The notes: generated by a model from the letters alone, not told the origin. DNA of 7,165 bases from Alphaproteobacteria bacterium UBA2723 (GCA_002353835.1 DEKL01000072.1:1-7165), one strand, 5' to 3'. Shown: positions 1 through 6,285, counted from the stretch's first letter. Translations and numbers: made by a program.

Positions 1-884
1 GTTTCTTAAAAAAAGGCGACAAAGTTGGCATTATTGCACCATCAGTCGGACTACAAAATAAGGACATAAATCCGACACTATTGTATTTTAAAAATATGGG
101 TTTAATCCCTGTTTTGGCAGATAACCTGCAAAAAGAATACCGCTACATGGCCGGAACAGACGAAGAACGAGCTAAAGCAACCAACAACTTTTTTTCAGAT
201 AAATCCGTAAAAGCCTTAGTTTGTCTGCGTGGCGGGGCGGGTTCAACCAGAATGCTCCCGTATTTAAATTACAAACTCATAAAGCAAAACCCGAAGCCGG
301 TAATCGGTTTAAGCGATTCTACCGCTTTGCAAAACGCCTTAATAAAAAAAGCAGACAACCCGTCTTTTACAGGATTTCTTCCTCTTTATGATTTGAATAA
401 CAAACATTTGACAGATGTAACAGATAAGGCACTCAAATCTGCTTTATTTTCCGATAAAAATGCCATAACTTCCGGAAAATGCCTGATAAAAGGCTCGGCT
501 AAAGGTAAAATTATCGGCGGTTGCTTAAGTGTTTTGCTCTATTTATGCGGAACACCATATTTCCCTGATTTAAAAGATAAAATTCTTCTCATAGAAGATG
601 ATGACGAAAAGACCTATAAAACAGATTTAATGCTTAACCAACTAAAACAGCAGAAAAACTTTAACAAGCTTAAAGCCGTTATTTTCGGACATTTTACCGA
701 CAGCCATATTGTTGACCCTGAAGATGGTACGATAGAAGATTGTATCAGAGATTTCACCAAAGGTCTAAACATCCCCGTTGTTACAGATTTTGCTTACGGT
801 CATATTAAAGAGAGATACCTCGTTCCGCTCGGCATAGAAGCAACATTATCCGTTACCCCTAAAAAATGCACACTTACTTGGTAA
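1..884 (+). CDS. S66 family serine peptidase (LD-carboxypeptidase LdcA/MccF-like), 5' partial
   Basis: The reading frame is open from base 3, so the gene starts before the window; 293 residues plus the stop are visible and little is missing. The first visible residues, LKKGDKVGIIAPS, are the typical N-terminal strand of S66 peptidases. The TTG at 81 is an internal leucine, not a start. The S66 triad (known from Pseudomonas LdcA) is recognisable: the nucleophile serine in GLSDSTAL (codon 312-314), the glutamate in LLIEDDDE (594-596) and the histidine in YGHIKERYLVPLG (801-803). RGGAGS, upstream of the nucleophile, is the family's RGGxGS turn. There is no signal peptide in the visible part. LdcA removes the terminal D-Ala from cytoplasmic murein tetrapeptides during recycling, while the related MccF cleaves microcin C-type peptides. 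The first role is likelier beside general housekeeping genes, but I cannot separate them. The stop overlaps the convergent gene downstream by 11 bases. Confidence 0.88.
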   Translation, partial: FLKKGDKVGIIAPSVGLQNKDINPTLLYFKNMGLIPVLADNLQKEYRYMAGTDEERAKATNNFFSDKSVKALVCLRGGAGSTRMLPYLNYKLIKQNPKPVIGLSDSTALQNALIKKADNPSFTGFLPLYDLNNKHLTDVTDKALKSALFSDKNAITSGKCLIKGSAKGKIIGGCLSVLLYLCGTPYFPDLKDKILLIEDDDEKTYKTDLMLNQLKQQKNFNKLKAVIFGHFTDSHIVDPEDGTIEDCIRDFTKGLNIPVVTDFAYGHIKERYLVPLGIEATLSVTPKKCTLTW

Positions 885-1554
885 AATAATCCAAAAGCAC
901 AGCTAAATTATGCAAATTTAACTTATAAAGAATCTGCATATATTTCTCTATTCCAAGCCACCCGCCGTTATTAAAAGCTAAAACAGCAGAGCACATAAAA
1001 ATATTTGCCCCCGGCAAAAACAGCCAACAAAACGGAAAACCGACTTCCTTAAAGTCCGGCTGTTCTCCATGTATCTGCACGGCAATACTTTCCACATGAT
1101 AAGCAAAGAAATACCCCAAAATTCCATTTACCCAATACCCTTCCGGTATCTTATTAGAAAAAAATGTTATGCCTAACATCATAAAAAACAAAAACAGCGG
1201 GAAAAAATACGGTCCGATAACAATTAACCAATTGCCTTTTCCCTTAAATCCCATAGCGCCGCCGGATTCATCCATATTCAGATGAATATGTACCACCTTA
1301 TGAAAGGTCAGCAATGCAAAAAAGATATGCGTAAATTCGTGTGCTAATATCTGCATGGAAACATTTGAACGTGCTCTGGCAACAATTTTAAGCGCCAAAT
1401 AAATAAAAGCACCGGCTAAAAATGCAAAGAAACGCATATTAGCCAAATTAAAATAGTGCATTGCATCAAAGAGTGCTGGTAGCGCTATAACCGCCAAAAA
1501 AGCAACCGGCCACTTAAATAAACCTATTATAAAATCCAAAATACGAGCAATCAT
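874..1554 (-). CDS. M50-like membrane zinc metalloprotease, putative
   Basis: This is a 226-residue, strongly hydrophobic protein with several predicted membrane segments (roughly residues 5-27, 41-58, 109-132 and 141-160, and another around 175-193). It contains the zinc-protease motif HEFTH at residues 72-76 (two histidine ligands and the catalytic glutamate), next to a hydrophobic stretch as in site-2/M50B-type proteases. Further on are GPYFFPL (114-120) and QPDFKEVG (165-172), whose Asp167 could be the third zinc ligand; that assignment is inference. The start is the ATG at 1554, preceded by GAGAGGG (1558-1564). An upstream in-frame TTG at 1572 has no ribosome binding site. The gene converges on the S66 peptidase gene and overlaps it by 11 bases, with no terminator visible between them. 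The substrate is unknown. Intramembrane cleavage of a regulatory or signal protein is the usual role of such enzymes. Confidence 0.65.
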   Translation of the reverse strand: MIARILDFIIGLFKWPVAFLAVIALPALFDAMHYFNLANMRFFAFLAGAFIYLALKIVARARSNVSMQILAHEFTHIFFALLTFHKVVHIHLNMDESGGAMGFKGKGNWLIVIGPYFFPLFLFFMMLGITFFSNKIPEGYWVNGILGYFFAYHVESIAVQIHGEQPDFKEVGFPFCWLFLPGANIFMCSAVLAFNNGGWLGIEKYMQILYKLNLHNLAVLLDYFTK

Positions 1555-1557
1555 TAT

Positions 1558-1564
1558 CCCTCTC
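1558..1564 (-). promoter_or_regulatory. Shine-Dalgarno site that sets the ATG start at 1554
   Basis: On the minus strand GAGAGGG lies 3 bases before the ATG at 1554. The spacing is short, but the upstream TTG at 1572 has no such element, so the ATG is preferred. Confidence 0.5.
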
Positions 1565-1695
1565 TTATACAAAAGAGTTTAAGCTGATGATTTATTTTTT
1601 CAAATAAAATCTTCACCTACTGGAAAAAATTAAAAAAGCCATTATATACAAAAAACCCTTAAAAGGCACAGTTTTATAATTTGAAAGGAAAAGAG

Positions 1696-1992
1696 ATGAA
1701 AGACACTAATTCAACAGAGGAAAACAAAGAACAGGAAAGCTGTTATTACTGCGAATGCTGTCATTGTAAAAAGATATTTATGATGCTTGTTTTATTGATT
1801 TTAGCCTTTATTGCCGGCATTATGGTCGGAAATTGCCGAGCAAATTACCCCTCCTATATGCATTATTACACCCCGCAAGTAATACCGGCACACGCCAAAG
1901 CAACAAAACTGCACCACAAGGAAAAATCAATGCAAAACACGGAACCGAACGCTCAACTCGGCGGATTTATTATTGAAGTTGATGATGATTAA
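1696..1992 (+). CDS. Small single-pass membrane protein with N-terminal cysteine cluster
   Basis: I do not recognise this 98-residue protein. The start is the ATG at 1696, with AAGGA (1685-1689) six bases upstream; the in-frame TTG at 1681 precedes that site and is not used. Residues 1-15 are polar and acidic. Residues 16-26 read CYYCECCHCKK, five cysteines and a histidine in eleven residues, which could bind a metal. One membrane helix follows (about 27-45, IFMMLVLLILAFIAGIMVG), with a sixth cysteine at 47. The remaining tail of about 50 residues is basic and histidine-bearing, then ends acidic (EVDDD). The KK before the helix favours a cytoplasmic N-terminus and a periplasmic C-terminus. 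It is not a lipoprotein: the cysteines precede the helix and no lipobox follows it. The gene is transcribed alone, divergent from the metalloprotease gene, and ends in its own terminator. Confidence 0.7.
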   Translation: MKDTNSTEENKEQESCYYCECCHCKKIFMMLVLLILAFIAGIMVGNCRANYPSYMHYYTPQVIPAHAKATKLHHKEKSMQNTEPNAQLGGFIIEVDDD

Positions 1993-1997
1993 AATTT

Positions 1998-2022
1998 AAG
2001 CCCTGTTAAACAGGGCTTTTTT
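1998..2022 (+). terminator. Rho-independent terminator
   Basis: The 8-bp perfect stem AAGCCCTG/CAGGGCTT (1998-2005 and 2011-2018) has the loop TTAAA and a run of T ending at 2022. It starts 6 bases after the stop of the small membrane protein gene. The convergent 108-residue gene stops at 2024, so the hairpin lies just past its end too. On that strand it is followed only by AAATTTT, so it would be a weaker terminator there. Confidence 0.9.
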
Positions 2023-2023
2023 C

Positions 2024-2350
2024 TTATGCGATAACCTCAATAAAATTCTTATATCGTTCGGCATATTGCCCTTCGTATTTGCCAGCAATTTCCATCAAAG
2101 ATTTTTGCTCTCTGAAGTGCGCTAAAACGACCTCATCCGCCTTAACTGACAATATTTCTGATTTTTCATCATATTGCCAATCAAGATGAATTGTCTGCGC
2201 CTGCAAAGGAAATGCCTTAATTTCATCATGATAATTTTTTGCCAACTTAAATTTGACTTCTGTTGCGCCTTCCAAAAAACGATTAATCGTCACTTGGCGT
2301 ATAAACTCCATAATTAAAATCGGTGAAAATGGCACATCTTGAGACATCAT
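2024..2350 (-). CDS. Hypothetical protein co-transcribed with trpS
   Basis: I do not recognise this 108-residue protein. It is soluble, with no signal peptide or membrane segment, and mixes charged and aromatic residues in what looks like a small alpha/beta fold. The middle (about residues 24-78) alternates in a strand-like way, and the C-terminus (about 78-105) looks helical and rich in Lys, Glu and Tyr. Two adjacent ATG codons (2350 and 2347) could start it. The AGGA at 2355-2358 lies 4 bases before the first and 7 before the second, so the second may be the real start. The gene begins 6 bases after the trpS stop, and its ribosome binding site overlaps that TAG. It is therefore very likely translated from the trpS mRNA, possibly by reinitiation. 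Whether it has anything to do with tRNA charging is unknown. Confidence 0.7.
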   Translation of the reverse strand: MMSQDVPFSPILIMEFIRQVTINRFLEGATEVKFKLAKNYHDEIKAFPLQAQTIHLDWQYDEKSEILSVKADEVVLAHFREQKSLMEIAGKYEGQYAERYKNFIEVIA

Positions 2351-2356
2351 TTTTTC

Positions 2357-3415
2357 CTATTTTAATGTATTACCCTTAAAATAATTAATGCCCATGGCGG
2401 TTTTAACCTCATCAAGCGTTTGTGCCGCAACGGCTTCAGCTGTTTCACTGCCTTTTTTAAGCATATTAAACACCTCGCCCAAATCCTTGGCAAATTCTTC
2501 ACGCTTTGTACGAATAGGCTCAAGTTCTTCTTGCAAAATTGCCGTCAAAAACTTCTTAACCGTACCGTCACCCAAACCACCACGGCGATAATGCGCTTTT
2601 AGTTCATCAAGATTAGCATAATCCGGCAAAAATTCTGCAAAATGTTCATCCTTACAAAAAGCATCCAAATAGGTAAATACGGCATTATTTTCTGTATGTC
2701 CGGGGTCTTCCACTCTTAAGTGTGTCGGGTCGGTAAACATACTCTGTACCTTTTTCTTAACCTCATTTGCCGTATCAGATAAATAAATACAATTTCCCAG
2801 AGATTTACTCATCTTTGCCGCCCCGTCTAATCCGGGAAGTCTTGAACAAAGGGCATTATCCGGCAATACGGCTTCCGGCTCAACCAAAACCGGTTTATAG
2901 GTTGTATTAAACGAGCGAACAATCTCTCTTGCCTGTTCAAGCATTGGCAATTGGTCTTCACCAACCGGAACTAAATTTGCCTTAAATGCGGTAATATCCG
3001 CCGCCTGGCTAATCGGATAGCAGAAAAAACCGGTCGGAATACTTTGCTTAAAACCGCGCATTTGAATTTCATTTTTAACTGTCGGATTACGTTGTAAACG
3101 CGAAACCGTCACCAAATTCATATAATAAAATGAAAGTTCACATAACTCCGGTATTTGCGATTGAATAAAGATTGTTGCTTTTTCCGGACTTAACCCGCAC
3201 GAAAGATAATCTAAAGCCACATTAGATATATTATTCCTGACTTTATTGATATCATCAGCATTATCGGTTAGAGCCTGTGCATCAGCAATCATAATATAAA
3301 TTTTATTATATTTACCGCTGTTTTGCATTTCTACGCGCCGCTTTAGCGAGCCGACATAATGCCCTAAATGAAGCTTTCCGGTCGGTCTGTCTCCGGTCAA
3401 AATAACATCTTGCAT
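2357..3415 (-). CDS. trpS: Tryptophanyl-tRNA synthetase
   Basis: This is a class Ic aminoacyl-tRNA synthetase that attaches tryptophan to tRNA-Trp in the cytoplasm. The full length of 352 residues is usual for the family. The N-terminus [17 protein letters not shown] carries the HIGH-class motif as HLGH (16-19), and KMSKS is intact at 201-205. Also present are [10 protein letters not shown] (43-52), [19 protein letters not shown] (137-155), which forms the tryptophan pocket and hinge, and [13 protein letters not shown] in the C-terminal half. The start ATG at 3415 is preceded by GAGGGG (3422-3427) with a 6-base gap. A promoter lies directly upstream (3446-3474), and no T-box or leader peptide is visible between promoter and start. 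The sequence type ([35 protein letters not shown]) resembles the TrpRS of Firmicutes more than the usual proteobacterial GIQPTGxxHLGN type. Downstream the small unknown gene follows in the same operon. Confidence 0.97.
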   Translation of the reverse strand: MQDVILTGDRPTGKLHLGHYVGSLKRRVEMQNSGKYNKIYIMIADAQALTDNADDINKVRNNISNVALDYLSCGLSPEKATIFIQSQIPELCELSFYYMNLVTVSRLQRNPTVKNEIQMRGFKQSIPTGFFCYPISQAADITAFKANLVPVGEDQLPMLEQAREIVRSFNTTYKPVLVEPEAVLPDNALCSRLPGLDGAAKMSKSLGNCIYLSDTANEVKKKVQSMFTDPTHLRVEDPGHTENNAVFTYLDAFCKDEHFAEFLPDYANLDELKAHYRRGGLGDGTVKKFLTAILQEELEPIRTKREEFAKDLGEVFNMLKKGSETAEAVAAQTLDEVKTAMGINYFKGNTLK

Positions 3416-3445
3416 GATAAACCCCTCTAAATAAAATTTAGCAGA

Positions 3446-3474
3446 AGTTTATGTTAAAGATTTTTCCTTGTCAA
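3446..3474 (-). promoter_or_regulatory. Sigma-70 type promoter of trpS
   Basis: On the minus strand TTGACA (3469-3474, perfect -35) is followed by a 17-base spacer and TAAACT (3446-3451, 4 of 6 matches to the -10 consensus). Transcription would start near 3439, giving a leader of about 24 nt that includes the GAGGGG ribosome binding site. Confidence 0.65.
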
Positions 3475-3500
3475 GAAATCCCTATATTTACACCATTTTT

Positions 3501-3553
3501 AAAACAAAAAAGAAGAGGAATATCTTGCCACTTGTAGCAATAAACCCTCTTCT
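3501..3553 (-). terminator. Rho-independent terminator upstream of trpS
   Basis: On the minus strand the 8-bp perfect stem AGAAGAGG/CCTCTTCT (3546-3553 and 3511-3518) is followed directly by TTTTTGTTTT (3501-3510). The 27-base interior contains a smaller TTGC/GCAA stem. It lies about 250 bases after the anmK stop and just before the trpS promoter. It would therefore end either an anmK read-through transcript or a separate small RNA started at about 3763. The long interior makes it less typical than the other two terminators. Confidence 0.65.
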
Positions 3554-3692
3554 CTTTAATAACAGCGCGCTCAATCTAGTAATACTTCTGTGCTTTCGCT
3601 TATACCGATTTCGTAAATTAACTTTTTTAAGACAATATTCAGTCCGTTAAAATCGTAAACCTGACGTATCTCTATTATTGCTTTTCTTACCC

Positions 3693-3727
3693 TAAAAGCG
3701 CGCCCAATCTTTCAAAGATCGCTTTTA
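3693..3727 (-). other. Bulged hairpin within the anmK-trpS gap
   Basis: A perfect 8-bp outer stem (TAAAAGCG at 3693-3700 with CGCTTTTA at 3720-3727) encloses a 5-bp inner stem (3707-3711 with 3715-3719, loop TCA). A 6-base bulge lies on one side only (3701-3706, read TGGGCG on the minus strand). No T-run beyond TTTT follows on either strand, so it is not a good terminator. It could be a structural element of the proposed RNA. Confidence 0.5.
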
Positions 3728-3769
3728 TATGCATGCATACGTATATACTAATAATCAAAAAGTAGTGAA

Positions 3770-3797
3770 AGTATAACAGCCCTATAAATTTTGTAAA
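3770..3797 (-). promoter_or_regulatory. Predicted sigma-70 promoter downstream of anmK
   Basis: On the minus strand TTTACA (3792-3797, 5 of 6) is followed by a 16-base spacer and TATACT (3770-3775, 5 of 6). It begins 8 bases beyond the anmK stop codon and points away from anmK into the non-coding gap. The next gene in that direction, trpS, has its own promoter beyond a terminator, which is why a separate RNA is suspected. Confidence 0.5.
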
Positions 3798-3804
3798 GTA
3801 AATT

Positions 3805-5064
3805 TTACGCCCACCCTTTTGCCGCTCTGTTAATGCAATCATCATATTTCAAGCGTGCCTTATCAGGCTTGGCAATAATCCCGCAAACGATATTCTGCCC
3901 CGCCTTAATAACTTCCGAGACTTCCCATGTTCTGCCTTCAAGCTTATATCGCGCTAAATCGGCAAATAAACGTGCTTCCATATATTCCCCGAAAGAAGAA
4001 TAACGAACAACAGGCTTTTTCTTAAACCGTTTTTGCAACTTTGCAAAAGCTTCTTGATGTTCTGCTAATACAAAACTTTCACCTTTTAACAGATTTTCAA
4101 AACTTTCTCTGACAATCGGGTTCTTCCAGCCACCACCGAATAAAATCATCCGGTTTGGCATAACAATATTGTCTGGAACCAATGTTAAAGCCTGAACTGC
4201 AATATATGCCGCAAAATATTCAAATGTCCGCACTGCATCTTCAAAACAAATCTTATTATCCTTAACATAACCAAACACTTTGTCCTTATGATAATATGCC
4301 GGATCACCGGATTTCGGCAATGGCAACTCATAATATTTTCGCCCGTAATCAAATAAGACTTGCAGTAATTTTTCATCTAGTTGACCTTTTTTACCGAACA
4401 TTCCGTCTTTATCAAACGCTTCTTTGGTGTTTTGGCGAATAAAATTATCCGTATATTCGTTAAACGGACCGGCATCAGCGCCGACTTGCGCCACACCATT
4501 AAACACTAAAGCAAAATTTGAGGTGTTACCGCCGTTATAATAACAACCGTCACCCTCTGTTAGCGAAATATGCGCATTGTGTGGTGGTATTAAAGGAGCC
4601 CCGTCAAATCCTGCCATAATAAAATCCGAACGAAAATCATAAACAACCGGAATTCCCGTCAAATCAGCCAACATTTGTCCGGAACCGATTTGTAATGTAT
4701 AAGGTTTTGTTTTATCAATTTTTGCTTTAGACGGCGGATTATGGTCCAACGTTTTTCCGTGAAAACCGATGGCATTTATTGTCTTTTTATCAATCTGATA
4801 TTTAGCGCACATTTCGTTAATACAATCTGCCACACCTTTGATATATTCATCATGAATACTTTGAAAATCCGGCAATTTTTCTATTTCTTGACGCTCCTTA
4901 TTAAAAACTTCCGCACGGAGTCTTTCCATCTGCTCTTGTATTTTTCTATCATACGGCTTGGTATAAACGCAAATATCTGTCATTTTATCGCCATTAAACT
5001 CGGTTAAAACCAAATCTATGGCATCCATGGAATTGCCTGTCATATTGCCGATAATGCGATACAT
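3805..5064 (-). CDS. anmK: Anhydro-N-acetylmuramic acid kinase
   Basis: AnmK uses ATP and water to open the 1,6-anhydro ring of anhydroMurNAc and phosphorylate it to MurNAc-6-phosphate, a cytoplasmic step of murein recycling. Family landmarks occur in order: the N-terminal phosphate-binding loop GNMTGNSMDAID (6-17), AIGFHGKTLDHNPP (98-111), TLQIGSGQ (123-130), GIPVVYDFRSDFIMAGFDGAP (137-157), GGNTSNF (178-184), GADAGPFN (195-202) with Asp197 matching the catalytic Asp182 of E. coli AnmK, FGGGWKNP (309-316) and the C-terminal EYMEARLFADLA (360-371). The 419 residues exceed the roughly 370 of E. coli, partly through an insertion around 215-275. The loop differs from the usual GxMSGTSxDG. The start ATG at 5064 has GAGGGG (5070-5075) five bases upstream. 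It is transcribed divergently from gpsA, and no murQ or other recycling gene is adjacent. Confidence 0.9.
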   Translation of the reverse strand: MYRIIGNMTGNSMDAIDLVLTEFNGDKMTDICVYTKPYDRKIQEQMERLRAEVFNKERQEIEKLPDFQSIHDEYIKGVADCINEMCAKYQIDKKTINAIGFHGKTLDHNPPSKAKIDKTKPYTLQIGSGQMLADLTGIPVVYDFRSDFIMAGFDGAPLIPPHNAHISLTEGDGCYYNGGNTSNFALVFNGVAQVGADAGPFNEYTDNFIRQNTKEAFDKDGMFGKKGQLDEKLLQVLFDYGRKYYELPLPKSGDPAYYHKDKVFGYVKDNKICFEDAVRTFEYFAAYIAVQALTLVPDNIVMPNRMILFGGGWKNPIVRESFENLLKGESFVLAEHQEAFAKLQKRFKKKPVVRYSSFGEYMEARLFADLARYKLEGRTWEVSEVIKAGQNIVCGIIAKPDKARLKYDDCINRAAKGWA

Positions 5065-5167
5065 TTCTTCCCCTCAAACAAAGCTTTTCCTAATATTTAT
5101 CATCAAAACATTTATTTTTTATTGATAAAACTTGTTTTTATATAAACAGCAGCTAAAATCATCTCAT

Positions 5168-5173
5168 AAGGAG
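5168..5173 (+). promoter_or_regulatory. Shine-Dalgarno site that sets the gpsA start
   Basis: AAGGAG lies 6 bases before the ATG at 5180. The frame is open upstream to a TTG at 5132, but the site and the Rossmann-fold start MGKIGIIGMG fix the ATG. Confidence 0.85.
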
Positions 5174-5179
5174 ATAAAA

Positions 5180-6175
5180 ATGGGAAAGATTGGCATAATC
5201 GGTATGGGAGCGTTCGGTACGGCATTGGCTCTAACCGCCACTCGTGCTGAAACAGATGTCTTATGCTGGGCAAGAGACAACAACATTATTGACGATATAA
5301 ACAATAACCGCCTAAATCAAAAATATCTGCCAAACATAATTCTTCCCGCGAATGTTAAAGCAACTGAAAACATCTCCGAAATATTTGATTTCTCAAACAT
5401 TATTCTTTTAACAACCACCGCTCAAGCCACGCGCGAAACCCTAAAAACTATAAAACCGTTCTTGAAAAAAGAAACAATTATTGTTTTTTGCGCTAAAGGT
5501 ATAGAAGCCGCAAGCGGTAAACTATTGTCCGAAATCGCCGGAGAGGAAATTCCCGAAACAACCATTGCTGTTTTATCCGGTCCGGGATTTGCCGTTGATA
5601 TTGCTGAAAAAAGATTCGTTTCCGTAACAATCGGCTGTAAAGAAAAAGAAATCGCAAAAAAATTAACACAATTACTGGGAACACCATATTTTCGCCCCTA
5701 TATAACCACAGATATTATTGCACCGCAAATCGGTGGCAGTATCAAAAACGTTATAGCCATAGCTTCCGGTATTGTAGAAGGTGCTTCTTTCGGAGATGGC
5801 GCGCGCGCCGCTCTCATCACGCGCGGTTTATCTGAAATAGCCCGTCTGACAAAAGCTATAGGCGGAGACATTCCGACAATTATGGGAATGTGCGGTTTGG
5901 GCGACTTAGTAATGACCGCCAGTTGTTCTCAATCCAGAAACTTTAGCTTTGGCTACAAAATAGGTGCTTGCGGCTCTGCTGAAAAGCCCTTAAAAGAAAA
6001 TACTTGCACGGTTGAAGGCATCTATACCGCACAAGCTGTCGTTAAACGCGCCAAAGAATTAAACATAGAAATGCCGATATGCGAAATGGTAAACCGTATT
6101 TTATTTACCGGCATATCCTTAAAAGATGCTATGGCAGAACTCCTTGCCCGTTCTTATAAAGAAGAAGGAATTTAA
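5180..6175 (+). CDS. gpsA: NAD(P)H-dependent glycerol-3-phosphate dehydrogenase
   Basis: GpsA reduces dihydroxyacetone phosphate to sn-glycerol-3-phosphate, the backbone precursor of phospholipids, in the cytoplasm. The 331 residues are full length. The dinucleotide-binding loop GIIGMGAFGTAL is at 5-16, CAKGIE with Lys106 at 104-109, LSGPGFAVDIAEK at 132-144 (most relatives have SGPSFA), and the catalytic Lys189 is in GGSIKNVIAIASGI (185-198). FGDGARAALITRGLSEIARL (204-223) and GMCGLGDLVMTASCSQSRN (236-254) complete the substrate domain. Start choice: the ATG at 5180 behind AAGGAG. A -10-like TATAAA at 5141-5146 could give a leader of about 27 nt, but no good -35 accompanies it. It is divergent from anmK across a 115-base gap. 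No clear terminator follows, only an imperfect palindrome around AACGCGTT (6179-6199). Confidence 0.97.
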   Translation: MGKIGIIGMGAFGTALALTATRAETDVLCWARDNNIIDDINNNRLNQKYLPNIILPANVKATENISEIFDFSNIILLTTTAQATRETLKTIKPFLKKETIIVFCAKGIEAASGKLLSEIAGEEIPETTIAVLSGPGFAVDIAEKRFVSVTIGCKEKEIAKKLTQLLGTPYFRPYITTDIIAPQIGGSIKNVIAIASGIVEGASFGDGARAALITRGLSEIARLTKAIGGDIPTIMGMCGLGDLVMTASCSQSRNFSFGYKIGACGSAEKPLKENTCTVEGIYTAQAVVKRAKELNIEMPICEMVNRILFTGISLKDAMAELLARSYKEEGI

Positions 6176-6212
6176 TTTTTTCAACGCGTTAGAAAAATAT
6201 GCCACAAATTTC

Positions 6213-6240
6213 TTGACAAATAATATCCGTAAATTATACT
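6213..6240 (+). promoter_or_regulatory. Sigma-70 promoter of the cassette gene at 6286
   Basis: A perfect TTGACA (6213-6218), a 16-base spacer and TATACT (6235-6240, 5 of 6) predict a start near 6247 and a leader of about 39 nt. It is the most consensus-like promoter in the window. The gene it drives is therefore its own transcription unit, not part of a gpsA operon. Confidence 0.7.
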
Positions 6241-6285
6241 TAACCTCGCTTTTTGTACAATTTTATCAATTAAAAATTTCTTATT

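Larger units (their letters stand above)
3501..3763 (-). ncRNA. Candidate small structured RNA between anmK and trpS
   Basis: The 389-base gap (3416-3804) holds no convincing protein gene, but on the minus strand it has the parts of an RNA gene: a promoter (3770-3797), a predicted start near 3763 and an intrinsic terminator ending at about 3501, giving a transcript of roughly 260 nt. Near the 5' end is a hairpin with the 8-bp outer stem TAAAAGCG/CGCTTTTA (3693-3700 and 3720-3727), an inner 5-bp stem ATCTT/AAGAT and a one-sided 6-base bulge. I see no match to tRNA, tmRNA, SRP RNA, RNase P RNA, 6S RNA or a T-box. Open stretches exist, for example a frame ending at the TGA near 3573 and a 15-codon ATG frame at 3687-3734, but none has a ribosome binding site. 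It could instead be a long 3' UTR of anmK. Confidence 0.35.

Noticed and set aside
81..884. A complete S66 peptidase gene starting at TTG 81
   Set aside because: The frame continues upstream to base 3 with a conserved family N-terminus (LKKGDKVGIIAPS), so TTG 81 is an internal leucine and the gene is cut by the window edge.
1564..1569. TATAAG on the minus strand as a -10 for the metalloprotease gene
   Set aside because: It abuts the ribosome binding site, so transcription would begin at or after the start codon, and no -35 match is present.
1675..1680. Perfect TATAAT as a -10 for the small membrane protein gene
   Set aside because: A start near 1687 would cut through the Shine-Dalgarno site (1685-1689), and no -35 hexamer lies at the right distance.
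2388..2602. Plus-strand frames opposite the trpS 3' end
   Set aside because: They are antisense to a fully conserved trpS, with low-complexity Ser/Ala/Phe-rich products and no start signals.
3468..3650. A 60-codon plus-strand frame in the anmK-trpS gap
   Set aside because: It begins with TTG without a ribosome binding site, covers the terminator and the trpS -35, and its product has no recognisable features.
3687..3734. A 15-codon minus-strand ATG frame ending in RLGALLG, as a leader peptide
   Set aside because: There is no ribosome binding site before it and no tryptophan codons, so it does not look like a trp-type attenuator peptide. The repeated motif at 3564-3577 has no matching start.
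3416..3804. T-box or tryptophan attenuator controlling trpS
   Set aside because: No T-box consensus is present, and the hairpin terminator lies upstream of the trpS promoter, so it cannot attenuate transcripts from that promoter.
5798..5809. 12-bp GC palindrome GGCGCGCGCGCC
   Set aside because: It lies in the conserved GDGARAALITRG segment of gpsA, where the codons explain it.
6176..6200. Palindrome around AACGCGTT as a gpsA terminator or integron attC site
   Set aside because: The stem is imperfect and AT-rich with no following T-run, and the integron core consensus GTTRRRY is not met.
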